A stretch of DNA of 44,440 nucleotides from assembly GCA_022826195.1 (NCBI GenBank), contig JAJDVI010000084.1:1-44440 (forward strand), given 5' to 3'. This stretch comes from Acidobacteriota bacterium (GTDB taxonomy: Bacteria; Acidobacteriota; Vicinamibacteria; Marinacidobacterales; Marinacidobacteraceae). Both the position numbers and the translations under genes were made by a program. The notes beneath the pieces are model-generated. The model had not been told where the DNA came from. It worked only from the letters and a program-made list of their open reading frames with translations, and did no database searches. Shown one piece after another: positions 6,799-14,726 of this stretch; positions within the stretch are counted from its first letter, which is position 1; each line of letters opens with the position of its first letter.

Positions 6799-9207
6799 AT
6801 GACCATATTCAGCGACCCTCGAAGCCTGATGGCCGCCGGTCGGGCGCTCTTTCCGGCAGTCCTTGCCGCGGGACTCGCGGTGTTCGCCGGCGGCTGCGGC
6901 GGTGACCAGTCCGCTCCCCCGGTCCCGGCGCCGCCCACGGCTCCGCCACCGGCGCCCGCGCCGACGCCTCCCGAACCGCCCCCGACCGTCTGGACGCGCC
7001 CGACCGTGACGCACGTTGCGCCGTTGTTTCCGGAGACCGCCAACGGTTCGCAGAGGGAGGGATTCCTGCGTGTCGTCAACTACTCGATGGAGCAGGGCGC
7101 CGTGCTCATCGAGGCCTTCGACGGCGAGGGCCGCGACTACGGGCCGGTCACGCTCGGGCTCGGGAACGGCGAGACGGTCCACCTGACCCCGGAAGACCTG
7201 GCGCGGGGCAATCCGGCCAAGGGCGTTTCCGGTGCGACCGGTCCGGGTTGGGGCGACGGCCGCCTCGAGTTGACCACCGAACTGGACATCATGGTGTTGT
7301 CCTACGTCCGGCATCGGGACGGGTTTCTCACGGCGATGCACGACGTCGTGCCGAGAGAGGGGCACCGGTACCACGTGCGGACCTTCCATCCCGCCAGCGA
7401 GTCGAACCAGGCGAGCCGGCTGCGGCTGATCAATACCGGCCCGGAGCCGGCAACCCTCCGGATCCGGGGCATCGACGATCGGGGCGTTTCGAGCGGGGAG
7501 GCCACGGTGTCCGTTCCGGCCGGCGCGACGCGGGAGTTCACTGCGCTCGAGCTGGAGTCGGGAGCCGGCATGACCGGTGCGCTGGGGGACGGCGCCGGGA
7601 GGTGGCGGCTCGTCCTCGAGTCGGAAGAGCACCTGGCGGTGCTGAACCTGGTGGAGAACCGGGCCGGCTATCTGGCGAATCTGTCGGCGGTCCCGCGCGC
7701 CGGAAGACGCGGGACCTGGGCCGTTCCGCTCTTCCCCGGGGCGTCGGACCCGCACGCGCGGCAGGGGCTCGTGCGGATCGTCAACCACTCGGCCCGCGAC
7801 GGCGACGTGCGCATCGCCGCCTTCGACGACAGCGGCCGGCGCTATCCGCCCTTCACCGTGCGGATCGGGACCGGACAGGCGGTTCACCTCGATTCCGGCG
7901 GTCTGGAAGGGGAGCTGTCCGGCGGAGCCGGTTCCGGCGGCGGCAGCCGGCATCTCGCGGTGAGCAGCGATCTGGATATCGAGGTGCTGTCCTACATCGA
8001 ACACGCGGACGGCTTTCTCACCTCGATGCATGACGTCGCGCCCCTCGAAGGGCACCGGGTTTCCACCTTCCTGCCCGGCGGCCGGTTGCGGCTTGTCAAC
8101 GCCGGGGAAGCGTCGGCGCAGGTCACGGTGGAATCCGTCGACGACCGGGGCTCGTCTCCGGGACGCGCGTTCGAGGCCACGGTGCCACCGGGCGCGGCCC
8201 GGGAGTTCACGGCCGCGGAACTGGGGCTCGGCGCGGGCTCTGGCAATTTGCGGCTCGTCATCGTCTCCGAGAAGACGGTGGACGTGATGAGTCTGCTGGA
8301 GAGCCCGGCGGGTCACCTGGCGAACCTGTCCACCGAGCCGCGGCAGGATCCCGTGCCGGTGGTGGAACCCGTCGTGGAAGGCGCGAAGGGCAATCCGGCC
8401 GGAGTGGCCGTTTCCGTCGTGGACGCCGAGGGTTTCGATCCCGGCACGCACGGGCAGCGGGTCACCGATACCTTCCTCGACCACACGCGTGACGCGTCGC
8501 TCGTGCAGTTGGGACGCTCGGCCCGATACCAGTTGAATGGATCCGTGTTCGATGGCATCAATGTGCAGGGCTACGTCACGCACGCGCTGACCCATGGCGG
8601 AGGTGTTTTCTGGACTGCAACGGATAACTCGCCTTTGTACCTGCCCGACCGGACCTGGGCGTGGTCCGTGAAGAATGGTCGGCCGTTCCTACGGGAGGTG
8701 CGGGAGTTCGCCAACTGGATGCGGAACCGTGATGCGCTCTCTGTCAGTGCCCTGGAAAACGCGACCTGCTCCGGGACGGCGGAAAGATGCATCGCCGTCT
8801 ATTGCGACGACTTCGAACTGGACGACGAGGGATGGATTCCGTTGTGCGGGGCAATCGACGACTATGTCGCGCATTCCGGCGTCGGACTCAACTCCAGCCT
8901 CTTCGCCGGCGCCCTCACGGAAGGCAACCTCGCTTCCGGGGCCATTCGCCCGGACGGTGTCTTCGCTCCGCACACGATTTACGTCGAATCTCCGACCGGG
9001 GATACCTCGCACGCAACGGCAGTGTTGGCGGCCTACGCCGCGAACCTCGCCTTCGCCAACCCTTCCTGGGGCGCGGCGCGGCTGAAGCGCGAGCTCCTGG
9101 CGCTGGCTCGCGAGGAGACCGTCGATTACGTCTCGGGAATCGAGTCGGGCGTGAGCGTGACGGAGCGCCGCATCGTCAGGACCATCCGCCCCGGATGGGC
9201 GCCTTGA
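6799..9207 (+). CDS. Secreted lipoprotein with duplicated beta-modules and subtilase-like domain
   Basis: An 802-aa protein starting at ATG 6799 after a strong GGGGGAG site. A signal peptide ends in a lipobox (VFAGGC, Cys33), followed by a Pro-rich linker (about 39-64). Two tandem modules start at about residues 75 and 309. Each opens with a PLFP motif and an [RV]VN[YH]S strand, passes through DGFLT[AS]MHDV, and ends in a block with GATREFTA/GAAREFTA and LANLS. The C-terminal domain (about 535-802) resembles peptidase S8: D542 in SVVDAEG, H551 in GTHGQRV and S737 in GDTSHATAV are in triad order, though the surroundings are degenerate. ENATCSG and FAPHTIYVESP look like conserved family motifs. 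It probably acts at the cell surface; protease activity is unproven. It is the cargo between the fabZ-like gene and its first 3'-end copy. Confidence 0.7.
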   Translation: MTIFSDPRSLMAAGRALFPAVLAAGLAVFAGGCGGDQSAPPVPAPPTAPPPAPAPTPPEPPPTVWTRPTVTHVAPLFPETANGSQREGFLRVVNYSMEQGAVLIEAFDGEGRDYGPVTLGLGNGETVHLTPEDLARGNPAKGVSGATGPGWGDGRLELTTELDIMVLSYVRHRDGFLTAMHDVVPREGHRYHVRTFHPASESNQASRLRLINTGPEPATLRIRGIDDRGVSSGEATVSVPAGATREFTALELESGAGMTGALGDGAGRWRLVLESEEHLAVLNLVENRAGYLANLSAVPRAGRRGTWAVPLFPGASDPHARQGLVRIVNHSARDGDVRIAAFDDSGRRYPPFTVRIGTGQAVHLDSGGLEGELSGGAGSGGGSRHLAVSSDLDIEVLSYIEHADGFLTSMHDVAPLEGHRVSTFLPGGRLRLVNAGEASAQVTVESVDDRGSSPGRAFEATVPPGAAREFTAAELGLGAGSGNLRLVIVSEKTVDVMSLLESPAGHLANLSTEPRQDPVPVVEPVVEGAKGNPAGVAVSVVDAEGFDPGTHGQRVTDTFLDHTRDASLVQLGRSARYQLNGSVFDGINVQGYVTHALTHGGGVFWTATDNSPLYLPDRTWAWSVKNGRPFLREVREFANWMRNRDALSVSALENATCSGTAERCIAVYCDDFELDDEGWIPLCGAIDDYVAHSGVGLNSSLFAGALTEGNLASGAIRPDGVFAPHTIYVESPTGDTSHATAVLAAYAANLAFANPSWGAARLKRELLALAREETVDYVSGIESGVSVTERRIVRTIRPGWAP

Positions 9208-9227
9208 GGCGCGGTCCTGGATCAACG

Positions 9228-9503
9228 GTGCCCGGCATCGAGGCGATGGCACAGCTCGGCGGCGTCGCGGTGCTCTACGGGCGGCGCGACGAGAACATCG
9301 TGGCCCTCGTTCGCTCGGTGGCCGACTTCAGGATGGAACGGACGGTGGACTTCGGCCAGCGCATCGATCTCTTCGCCGAGGTCGGACGCATCCGCGGTCC
9401 GTTCGCCGAGGTCAGGACGTCAGCCAGCGCCGGCGGCGAGCCGGTCGCCTCCGCCACCCTCGCCTACGCACTGCCCAGAGGGCCGGCGGGCGCCGCCGGG
9501 TAA
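9228..9503 (+). pseudogene. Truncated second copy of the fabZ-like gene
   Basis: From IEAMAQLGGVAVLYGRRDENIVAL to ATLAYALPR this is a near-copy of the C-terminal 80 residues of the gene at 5943-6371. By my count 24 of 243 aligned bases differ, about 90% identity, with the differences concentrated in the last third. The N-terminal part with the catalytic His is absent. The junction lies at CCCGGCATCGAGG, only 20-30 bases after the secreted protein's stop. An in-frame GTG at 9228 could give a 91-aa product, but without the catalytic His it should not be a dehydratase. The frame runs 8 codons beyond the original end. Confidence 0.85.
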
Positions 9504-9518
9504 CGCGCGGAAACGACG

Positions 9519-10274
9519 ATGGAGTTGGAGTTCGTTCCGTTGCTCCGCGTGCAACGGCAACTGCACGAGCAGCCGCGCGGCGGGGAGCGTTTCCGGAGCT
9601 ATCTGCGGACGATGATCGATGACCGGACCGGAGATCTGGAGCTGCCGCTCGTGGCCATGAATCCCATGGGCGGAGATCACGTTCCGGCCCTGCTCGACCG
9701 GCTGCTCGCCGTCGATGCAGAGGGGGCCGGAGCGGCGGCGACGGCGGCCGCTGCCACCCATTCGGCGACGCGCGGCGTGCGCGGCCGGTTCCGCGTCGCG
9801 CTGGTCCTTGCGGACGATGCGCACGGCGGCTGGACCAACCGCTATCAGAGTGAGTTCGACCACTACTTCGAGGGCGACGCGCTCTACCGGCGCGGCTGGA
9901 TCACGGGCATCCTCTGGACGAGCGAGGCGCCGACGGCGGAAGCGGCGCGGCGCGCCACGGCGAACGCAATCCACCGCGTGGCCCACATCCGCCGCTTCGG
10001 TCCGGCGCGCACCCTGCGTGCGATGCTGGCCCAGGAAGGCGCCGTGATGGCGGCGGCGGATTGCCGCGAGCCGTCGCTGAGCCCCGACGACCTTGCCTAT
10101 ACGCGGGAGGCGATGGCGCCTTACTTCGGGGCAGAGGACCGTCCGACGGCGATTGCCTGCCTCTACGGCGACGAAGCGGCGCGCACGCTCGGCTATCCGC
10201 CGCTGGGCTTCAGCCCACGGGCCGGTTTCGCTCTTGCCCTGGACATGGCTCGACGGGGCAGCAGGCCGAGATAA
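9519..10274 (+). CDS. Conserved-looking protein of unknown function
   Basis: A 251-aa soluble protein that I do not recognise by name. It has no signal peptide or membrane segment. Visible features are LPLVAMNPMGGDHVPALLDRLLAVD near residues 42-67, an Ala-rich insert (about 68-80), a hydrophobic strand VALVLADDAHGGWTNRY (about 92-108), RRGWITGILWTSE, FGPARTLRAMLAQEG and a C-terminal LGYPPLGFSPRAGFALAL. The ADDAHGGWTNRY and GWITGILWTSE blocks look like conserved active-site or binding regions. It begins 15 bases after the truncated fabZ-like copy and ends just before another fabZ-like 3' remnant, so it is the cargo of the second bracketed segment. Confidence 0.65.
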   Translation: MELEFVPLLRVQRQLHEQPRGGERFRSYLRTMIDDRTGDLELPLVAMNPMGGDHVPALLDRLLAVDAEGAGAAATAAAATHSATRGVRGRFRVALVLADDAHGGWTNRYQSEFDHYFEGDALYRRGWITGILWTSEAPTAEAARRATANAIHRVAHIRRFGPARTLRAMLAQEGAVMAAADCREPSLSPDDLAYTREAMAPYFGAEDRPTAIACLYGDEAARTLGYPPLGFSPRAGFALALDMARRGSRPR

Positions 10275-10288
10275 CCGGCGGACGCTGA

Positions 10289-10349
10289 CTTCGGGCGCGC
10301 CCGCGGAGAGACGGTCGCCTGCGCGACCCTCGCCTACGCGCTGCCGCAG
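10289..10349 (+). pseudogene. 3'-end remnant of fabZ-like gene (third copy)
   Basis: The sequence from about 10302 reads RGETVACATLAYALPQ, matching GGEPVASATLAYALPR at the end of the 9228-9503 copy and GGAPVASATLAFALPR at the end of the intact gene. About 50 bases align without gaps. Upstream similarity fades within about 15 bases. There is no stop directly after the motif. It separates the unknown 251-aa gene from hipBA. Confidence 0.65.
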
Positions 10350-10396
10350 GAGAAGCGGGCAATCTATGGCTCTTTCCCATCAAAGTACCGTTGTAT

Positions 10397-10408
10397 ATCA
10401 TCTGTGAT
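10397..10408. promoter_or_regulatory. Candidate hipBA operator/promoter region
   Basis: An AT-rich patch unlike its surroundings (about 10376-10456) lies upstream of hipB. It contains the dyad ATCA-TCTG-TGAT at 10397-10408, within TATATCATCTGTGATGTTC. HipB proteins repress their own operon through dyads, so this is a plausible operator. The arms are short and the assignment is tentative. Confidence 0.3.
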
Positions 10409-10454
10409 GTTCTGTGGGCGAGATCACCTGGTAACTAGTCAGAATCGATATTTT

Positions 10455-10805
10455 ATGGAGATTTACCCTCAACCGTCCGATGACGGAGCCCTGCAAGCGC
10501 TTGGACGCCGTCTTGCGCGCCATCGGCTGAACCGGAACCTCACCCAGGCCGAGGTGGCCGCGGAGGCAGGCGTCTCCACGCTGACCGTGCAGCGCATCGA
10601 GCAGGGGCGTTCCTCGCAGGCCACGAACCTCATCCGGATCCTGAGAGCCCTCGGGCTGCTCGATAACCTCGACTCCCTCGTTCCCGAACCGGCGATCAGC
10701 CCGATCCAGCAGGCCCGCATGCGCGGCCGGATCCGGCAGCGCGCCTCTTCCCGGTCCGGCAAGCCGGAGCCGCCCGCCGAATGGTCATGGGGTGACGAGC
10801 CGTGA
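10455..10805 (+). CDS. hipB: HipB-like XRE antitoxin / repressor
   Basis: A 116-aa DNA-binding protein. A helix-turn-helix of the XRE class covers about residues 13-70 (LGRRLARHRLNRNLTQAEVA, AGVSTLTVQRIEQG, then NLIRILRALGLLDNLDSLVP). The C-terminal tail is basic and Pro-rich, ending WSWGDEP, as often seen where HipB contacts HipA. ATG 10455 is preferred over an upstream in-frame start because the upstream residues are unlike the family and overlap the AT-rich promoter patch. The stop overlaps the hipA start (GTGA), so the pair is coupled. It should neutralise HipA and repress the operon. Confidence 0.85.
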   Translation: MEIYPQPSDDGALQALGRRLARHRLNRNLTQAEVAAEAGVSTLTVQRIEQGRSSQATNLIRILRALGLLDNLDSLVPEPAISPIQQARMRGRIRQRASSRSGKPEPPAEWSWGDEP

Positions 10806-12103
10806 CCGTGGCCACGGTCCGGCTGTGGGGAAGAACGATTGGGGCCGTAAGCTGGAACGAAGACCGCGAATCAGCCCATTTCGAGTACGACCCGGCCTTC
10901 GTTTCCGGCGGCCCGCAGGTTGCGCCGCTCACCATGCCGCTGTCGGGCGGGATCCACTCGTTTCCGGCGTTGCCTCGCCAGACCTTCCACGGCTTGCCGG
11001 GCCTTCTCGCGGACTCGCTCCCCGACCGCTTCGGCAATGCGCTCATCGACGCATGGCTCGCCAGGCAGGGGCGCGACCCAAGCGACTTCAACGCCGTCGA
11101 ACGCCTCTGCACCATCGGACGGCGCGGCATGGGCGCGCTCGAGTTCCTCCCCGCCCACGGTCCGACAGACCGGTCTGCACCCGTCGATGTCGCAGCGCTC
11201 GTCGAACTCGCCAGCGACATCCTCACGGGCCGCGCGGCCCTCGAAGGCTCCCTGACGCCGGCCGGCCGCGAGCGGGCCTTGCAGGACATCCTGCGCGTCG
11301 GCACCTCCGCGGGCGGCGCCCGGGCGAAGGCCGTCATCGCCTGGAATCCCGAGACCAATGAGGTTCGCTCGGGACAGGTCAAGGCCGGCGACGGCTTTTC
11401 CCACTGGCTGCTCAAGTTCGACGGCGTGGCCGGCAACCGGGACCGCGAGCTGGAAGATCCGAAAGGTTACGGACTGATCGAGTACGCGTATCACGCCATG
11501 GCGCGGGCGGCCGGCATCCGGATGACCGAATGCCGGATCCTCCACGAGACCGGCCGGCGCCACTTCATGACCCGGCGCTTCGATCGCACGGACACGGGCG
11601 AGAAGATCCACATGCAGTCCCTCGGGGCTCTGGCCCACTACGACTTCAACCAACCGGCCGCGGTTTCCTACGAACAGGCCCTGCGCGTCATCGACCGACT
11701 CGGGCTGGGCAAGGACGCAGCGGAAGAGCAGTTCCGGCGCATGGCCTTCAACGTCGTCGCCCGCAATCAGGACGATCACGTCAAGAACATCGCCTTCCTG
11801 ATGGATCGCTCGGGCCGCTGGCGGCTCTCGCCCGCCTTCGACGTCACCTACAGCTACAACCCGCACGGCCGCTGGACCGGCGCGCACCAGATGACCCTGA
11901 ACGGCAAGCGCGACGGTTTCGAGGTCGACGACTTCGTGGCCTGCGCCCGGAACGCCAGCCTGAAACGCGGCCGGGCCGCCGCAATCCTGCGCGAGGTCCA
12001 GGGAGCGGTGTCACGCTGGCCCGAGTTCGCGGAGGCGGCGGGAGTGCCGGAGCCTTCGATGCGCAGGATCGGCGCCGTCCATCGGACGGACCTTCTGCCG
12101 TAG
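10802..12103 (+). CDS. hipA: HipA-family serine/threonine kinase toxin
   Basis: A 433-aa protein starting at GTG 10802, overlapping hipB by 4 bases. It has the usual HipA layout: N-terminal subdomain with PLSGGIHSFPALPRQTFHGLPGLLADSLPDRFGN, then the kinase core. The P-loop-like GTSAGGARAKA starts at G167. The catalytic motif NQDDHVKN spans N322 to D325, and the metal-binding Asp is in SPAFDVTYS (D347). All key residues are present, so it should be an active kinase. Known HipA toxins phosphorylate glutamyl-tRNA synthetase; the target here is not known. Length and motifs match intact family members. The cassette is followed within 25 bases by another fabZ-like 3' remnant. Confidence 0.92.
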   Translation: MTVATVRLWGRTIGAVSWNEDRESAHFEYDPAFVSGGPQVAPLTMPLSGGIHSFPALPRQTFHGLPGLLADSLPDRFGNALIDAWLARQGRDPSDFNAVERLCTIGRRGMGALEFLPAHGPTDRSAPVDVAALVELASDILTGRAALEGSLTPAGRERALQDILRVGTSAGGARAKAVIAWNPETNEVRSGQVKAGDGFSHWLLKFDGVAGNRDRELEDPKGYGLIEYAYHAMARAAGIRMTECRILHETGRRHFMTRRFDRTDTGEKIHMQSLGALAHYDFNQPAAVSYEQALRVIDRLGLGKDAAEEQFRRMAFNVVARNQDDHVKNIAFLMDRSGRWRLSPAFDVTYSYNPHGRWTGAHQMTLNGKRDGFEVDDFVACARNASLKRGRAAAILREVQGAVSRWPEFAEAAGVPEPSMRRIGAVHRTDLLP

Positions 12104-12124
12104 TGGCCGGAGTTCCAAACCGTT

Positions 12125-12178
12125 CGCGGCGAGCCGGTCGCCACCGCCGCCAGCCTCGCCTTCGCGCTGCCTCAGTGA
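12125..12178 (+). pseudogene. 3'-end remnant of fabZ-like gene (fourth copy)
   Basis: The bases encode RGEPVATAASLAFALPQ and then a TGA stop, matching the end of the intact fabZ-like gene (GGAPVASATLAFALPR, stop) with one extra codon. It lies about 20 bases after hipA and overlaps the 3' end of the convergent SdpI-family gene by 7 bases. As with the other copies, nothing upstream of the last 17 or so codons is preserved. Confidence 0.65.
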
Positions 12179-12501
12179 CGGATGTAGTACCGCACGGACA
12201 GCGCGATCCCGATCAGTAGCGGAATCACCGTTCCGGCCTTCGTCCAGGACGCCATCTTCTCCGGCGGCCAGTCGGGAAATGCCCACCAGAGGGTCAGGTT
12301 GAAAGCGAGGGACAGGGCGGCGGCGGGGGCCAGACACCACCCCATGGCTCGATTGAAGCGGTACCAGTCCTCCGGATCCGAAAGGGTGTCTTGCGTCCGG
12401 AAGCCGATGATCCGGTTGGGGGGAATCCTGCCCTGGATGAACAGCGTGGAGACCGCCAGAGTCGCCAGCGGAACGACATAGCCGATCAGGAGGTTTTCCA
12501 T
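12172..12501 (-). CDS. SdpI-family membrane protein
   Basis: A 109-aa integral membrane protein with three hydrophobic segments (about residues 3-22, 49-70 and 84-104). The motif between the first and second segments, PPNRIIGFRTQDTLSDPEDWYRFNRAMGW, matches the SdpI/YhfL signature (N-x-x-x-G-[IF]-R-T ... T-L-[SD] ... W ... N/H). SdpI of Bacillus confers immunity to the SdpC toxin, but most members of this widespread family have no known role. ATG 12501 is chosen because the preceding in-frame residues are polar and unlike the family. It diverges from the PQQ-repeat gene with 50 bases between the starts. Confidence 0.8.
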   Translation of the reverse strand: MENLLIGYVVPLATLAVSTLFIQGRIPPNRIIGFRTQDTLSDPEDWYRFNRAMGWCLAPAAALSLAFNLTLWWAFPDWPPEKMASWTKAGTVIPLLIGIALSVRYYIRH

Positions 12502-12551
12502 GTTCGGCCAATACAGTACGTGTTGTCCCGGCGCACCGTAGAGTTGTTGCA

Positions 12552-13838
12552 ATGAAGCGACCTTCGCCCACCGCACGCTGCTCCCTCGGGTTCGCAGCCG
12601 CCGCACTGGCGGTGGCCGCGATGGCCCCCGGGCAGGACGACTGGCCCGGATTCCGGGGCGCGAACCGGGACGGGCGGGTCACGGGATGGCCGGAAGCGAT
12701 GGGCGATCCGCAGCGGTGGCCGGAATCGCTGGAACAGCACTGGCGCATCCCGGTCGGACTGGGTCACGCGAGCCCGGTCGTTCACGGCGGGACCGTCCTC
12801 GTCTTCACCCGTGAGGGCGACGAGGAGGTCCTCCGGGCGGTGCAGCCCGCGGACGGGAACGAGGTCTGGCGCGCTTCCTATCCGGCGCCTTACACGATGA
12901 ACCCGGCCGCCATCGGTCACGGCCCCGGTCCGAAGGCGACCCCGGACATCGCCGCCGGCCGGGTCTTCACCCTCGGGATCTCCGGGATCCTCTCGGCGTG
13001 GGACGCCGGGGACGGCTCACTGCTCTGGCGGCGCCCGCCGGACCCGCGCTTCGGAGGCGTCGAGGCGCCCCTCTTCGGCGCCGGGAGCTCCCCGGGCGCG
13101 TCGCCCGCCGGCGACGTGGTGCTCGTCCATCTCGGGGGGCCGGACAACGGGACGTTCACCGTGCTGGCCGCCGCGACCGGCGAAACCGTGTGGGAACTCG
13201 CCGGAGACGGCCCCGCCTACGTCTCGCCGACAGTCGTGGAGGTGGCCGGAACCCAGGTGATCCCGACCATGACCGAGGAGCGCATCGTTCTCCTCGCTCC
13301 CGCGGACGGCCGGGTTCTCTGGGAGATGCCCTTCACCACCCCCTACGACCAGAACATCGTCAACCCGGTCGTCCTGCCGGGGGGCGAGGTGGTGATCTTC
13401 GCGGGGCTCGGAAGCCCGACCTTCGCGGTCAGGTTCCGCGCCGGCGCAGATGGCAGCCTCACGGGCGAGACGGTCTGGGAGGCCGGGGACAGCCCGTTCT
13501 ACATGAGCAATCCCGTCCTCGCCGGCGACCGCCTGATCGGGTTCTCCGAGCGCAACAGCGGCCAGTTCGTCGCCATGGACCCCCGGACGGGCGCGGACTT
13601 CTGGCGCTCCCCGCCCCGGCAGGGAGAAAACGCCGCGCTCCTGGTGGCCGGGAGCACCGTCCTCGCGCTCACCGACCAGGCCGAACTTCTCGTCCTGGAT
13701 CCGGCCGCCGCCACATTCGAACCGCTGCGCCGCTATGAGGTGGCCCCCAGCCCGACCTGGGCGCATCCCGTCCCGCTCGGGGACGGCCTCCTGATCAAGG
13801 ACGAGACCCACCTGACACGCTGGGGTTTCGCTCGCTGA
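12552..13838 (+). CDS. Secreted PQQ-type beta-propeller repeat protein
   Basis: A 428-aa exported protein. The signal peptide is basic then Ala-rich (residues 1-27, ending MAPGQ). The mature part opens with DDWPGFRGANRDG, the hallmark of PQQ-like beta-propeller proteins of Acidobacteriota and Planctomycetota. It continues with propeller blades carrying repeats of the kind LRAVQPADGNEVWR, LSAWDAGDGSLLWR, TVLAAATGETVWE and VLLAPADGRVLWE. There is no evidence of the metal- and PQQ-binding residues of true quinoprotein dehydrogenases, so a structural, binding or scaffold role is as likely as catalysis. It appears to be a single-gene unit. Confidence 0.85.
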   Translation: MKRPSPTARCSLGFAAAALAVAAMAPGQDDWPGFRGANRDGRVTGWPEAMGDPQRWPESLEQHWRIPVGLGHASPVVHGGTVLVFTREGDEEVLRAVQPADGNEVWRASYPAPYTMNPAAIGHGPGPKATPDIAAGRVFTLGISGILSAWDAGDGSLLWRRPPDPRFGGVEAPLFGAGSSPGASPAGDVVLVHLGGPDNGTFTVLAAATGETVWELAGDGPAYVSPTVVEVAGTQVIPTMTEERIVLLAPADGRVLWEMPFTTPYDQNIVNPVVLPGGEVVIFAGLGSPTFAVRFRAGADGSLTGETVWEAGDSPFYMSNPVLAGDRLIGFSERNSGQFVAMDPRTGADFWRSPPRQGENAALLVAGSTVLALTDQAELLVLDPAAATFEPLRRYEVAPSPTWAHPVPLGDGLLIKDETHLTRWGFAR

Positions 13839-13964
13839 AGGGCCACTCCCCGTCCGTTCCGTGGCGCGGCCAATCGTCGGTTCGCCCTTTACCGCACCGC
13901 GCGCTCCCGCGTAGGATTCCCCCACGATGCTGCCGCCTGGCCGGTTGAGGGTGGACGTTTCGTC

Positions 13965-14726
13965 GTGAGTACGGCCACTGCCGAACCGGGTCCGAATCTC
14001 CTTCCGTTCGCACGCGTGGAGCAGCCCCTCCCAACGGTGAACGGCAAGCCCGTCCGGGCTTTGGTCCCGCAGGACTTTCTCGGCCCACTGAACGCGTACG
14101 AGGTCCGGAATGCACCCAAGACGATCTACACGGCCGGGGACACCTCCCTCTTGACGGCCGGACGGCGCGTTTCCGTCGTTGGTTCCCGGAAAGCGGCGCC
14201 AGCCGATCTGGATCGAACGCGCGACCTGGTGCGGGAACTCGTATCGCACTGCGTCACCGTCGTGAGCGGACTCGCCGCCGGGATCGACACGATTGCCCAC
14301 GAAACGGCGCTGGGTATGGACGGAGCGACCATCGCAGTCCTCGGCACGCCTCTGGACCAGACGTATCCGAAGTCCAACACCGAACTCCAGAAGCGCATCA
14401 TCGCCTCCAATCTGGCGATCTCGCAGTACTCCTTCGGTGCGGCGGTGCGACGGGAGAACTTCGTGCTCCGCAATCGAACGATGGCCCTGATCTGCGATGC
14501 AACGATCATCGTCACCGCGTCAGAGTCGAGTGGCACCCAGCACCAGGGCTGGGAGGCAATTCGTCTGGGGCGTCCCCTCTTCTTCCTCGAGTCCCTGTTG
14601 AAGGAGAACGTCCCCTGGATTAGCGAACAGATGAGATACGGCGGGGAGCCACTCGGGGACGAGAACCTGGATCTGTTCTTCGAGCACCTACCGGAACGCG
14701 GAGCAGTCGACGAGTTTGCTTTCTGA
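13965..14726 (+). CDS. DprA/Smf-like Rossmann (SLOG) protein, short form
   Basis: A 253-aa protein starting at GTG 13965. Residues 68-215 match the DprA/Smf Rossmann domain: VSVVGSRKAAP (G73-S74-R75), VVSGLAAGIDTIAHETAL (about 99-116), GATIAVLGTPLDQTYP, FVLRNRTMALICDATIIVTA and ESSGTQHQGWEAI. It lacks the N-terminal SAM-like and C-terminal winged-helix domains of competence DprA, so it is a stand-alone nucleotide- or ssDNA-binding module. The start of the following phosphoribosyltransferase-like gene overlaps its stop, so the two form a coupled pair. Smf/DprA-type SLOG domains paired with PRTases have been proposed as nucleotide-centred conflict or defence modules; that reading here is inference. 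A role in transformation is the alternative, but no com genes are nearby. Confidence 0.8.
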   Translation: MSTATAEPGPNLLPFARVEQPLPTVNGKPVRALVPQDFLGPLNAYEVRNAPKTIYTAGDTSLLTAGRRVSVVGSRKAAPADLDRTRDLVRELVSHCVTVVSGLAAGIDTIAHETALGMDGATIAVLGTPLDQTYPKSNTELQKRIIASNLAISQYSFGAAVRRENFVLRNRTMALICDATIIVTASESSGTQHQGWEAIRLGRPLFFLESLLKENVPWISEQMRYGGEPLGDENLDLFFEHLPERGAVDEFAF

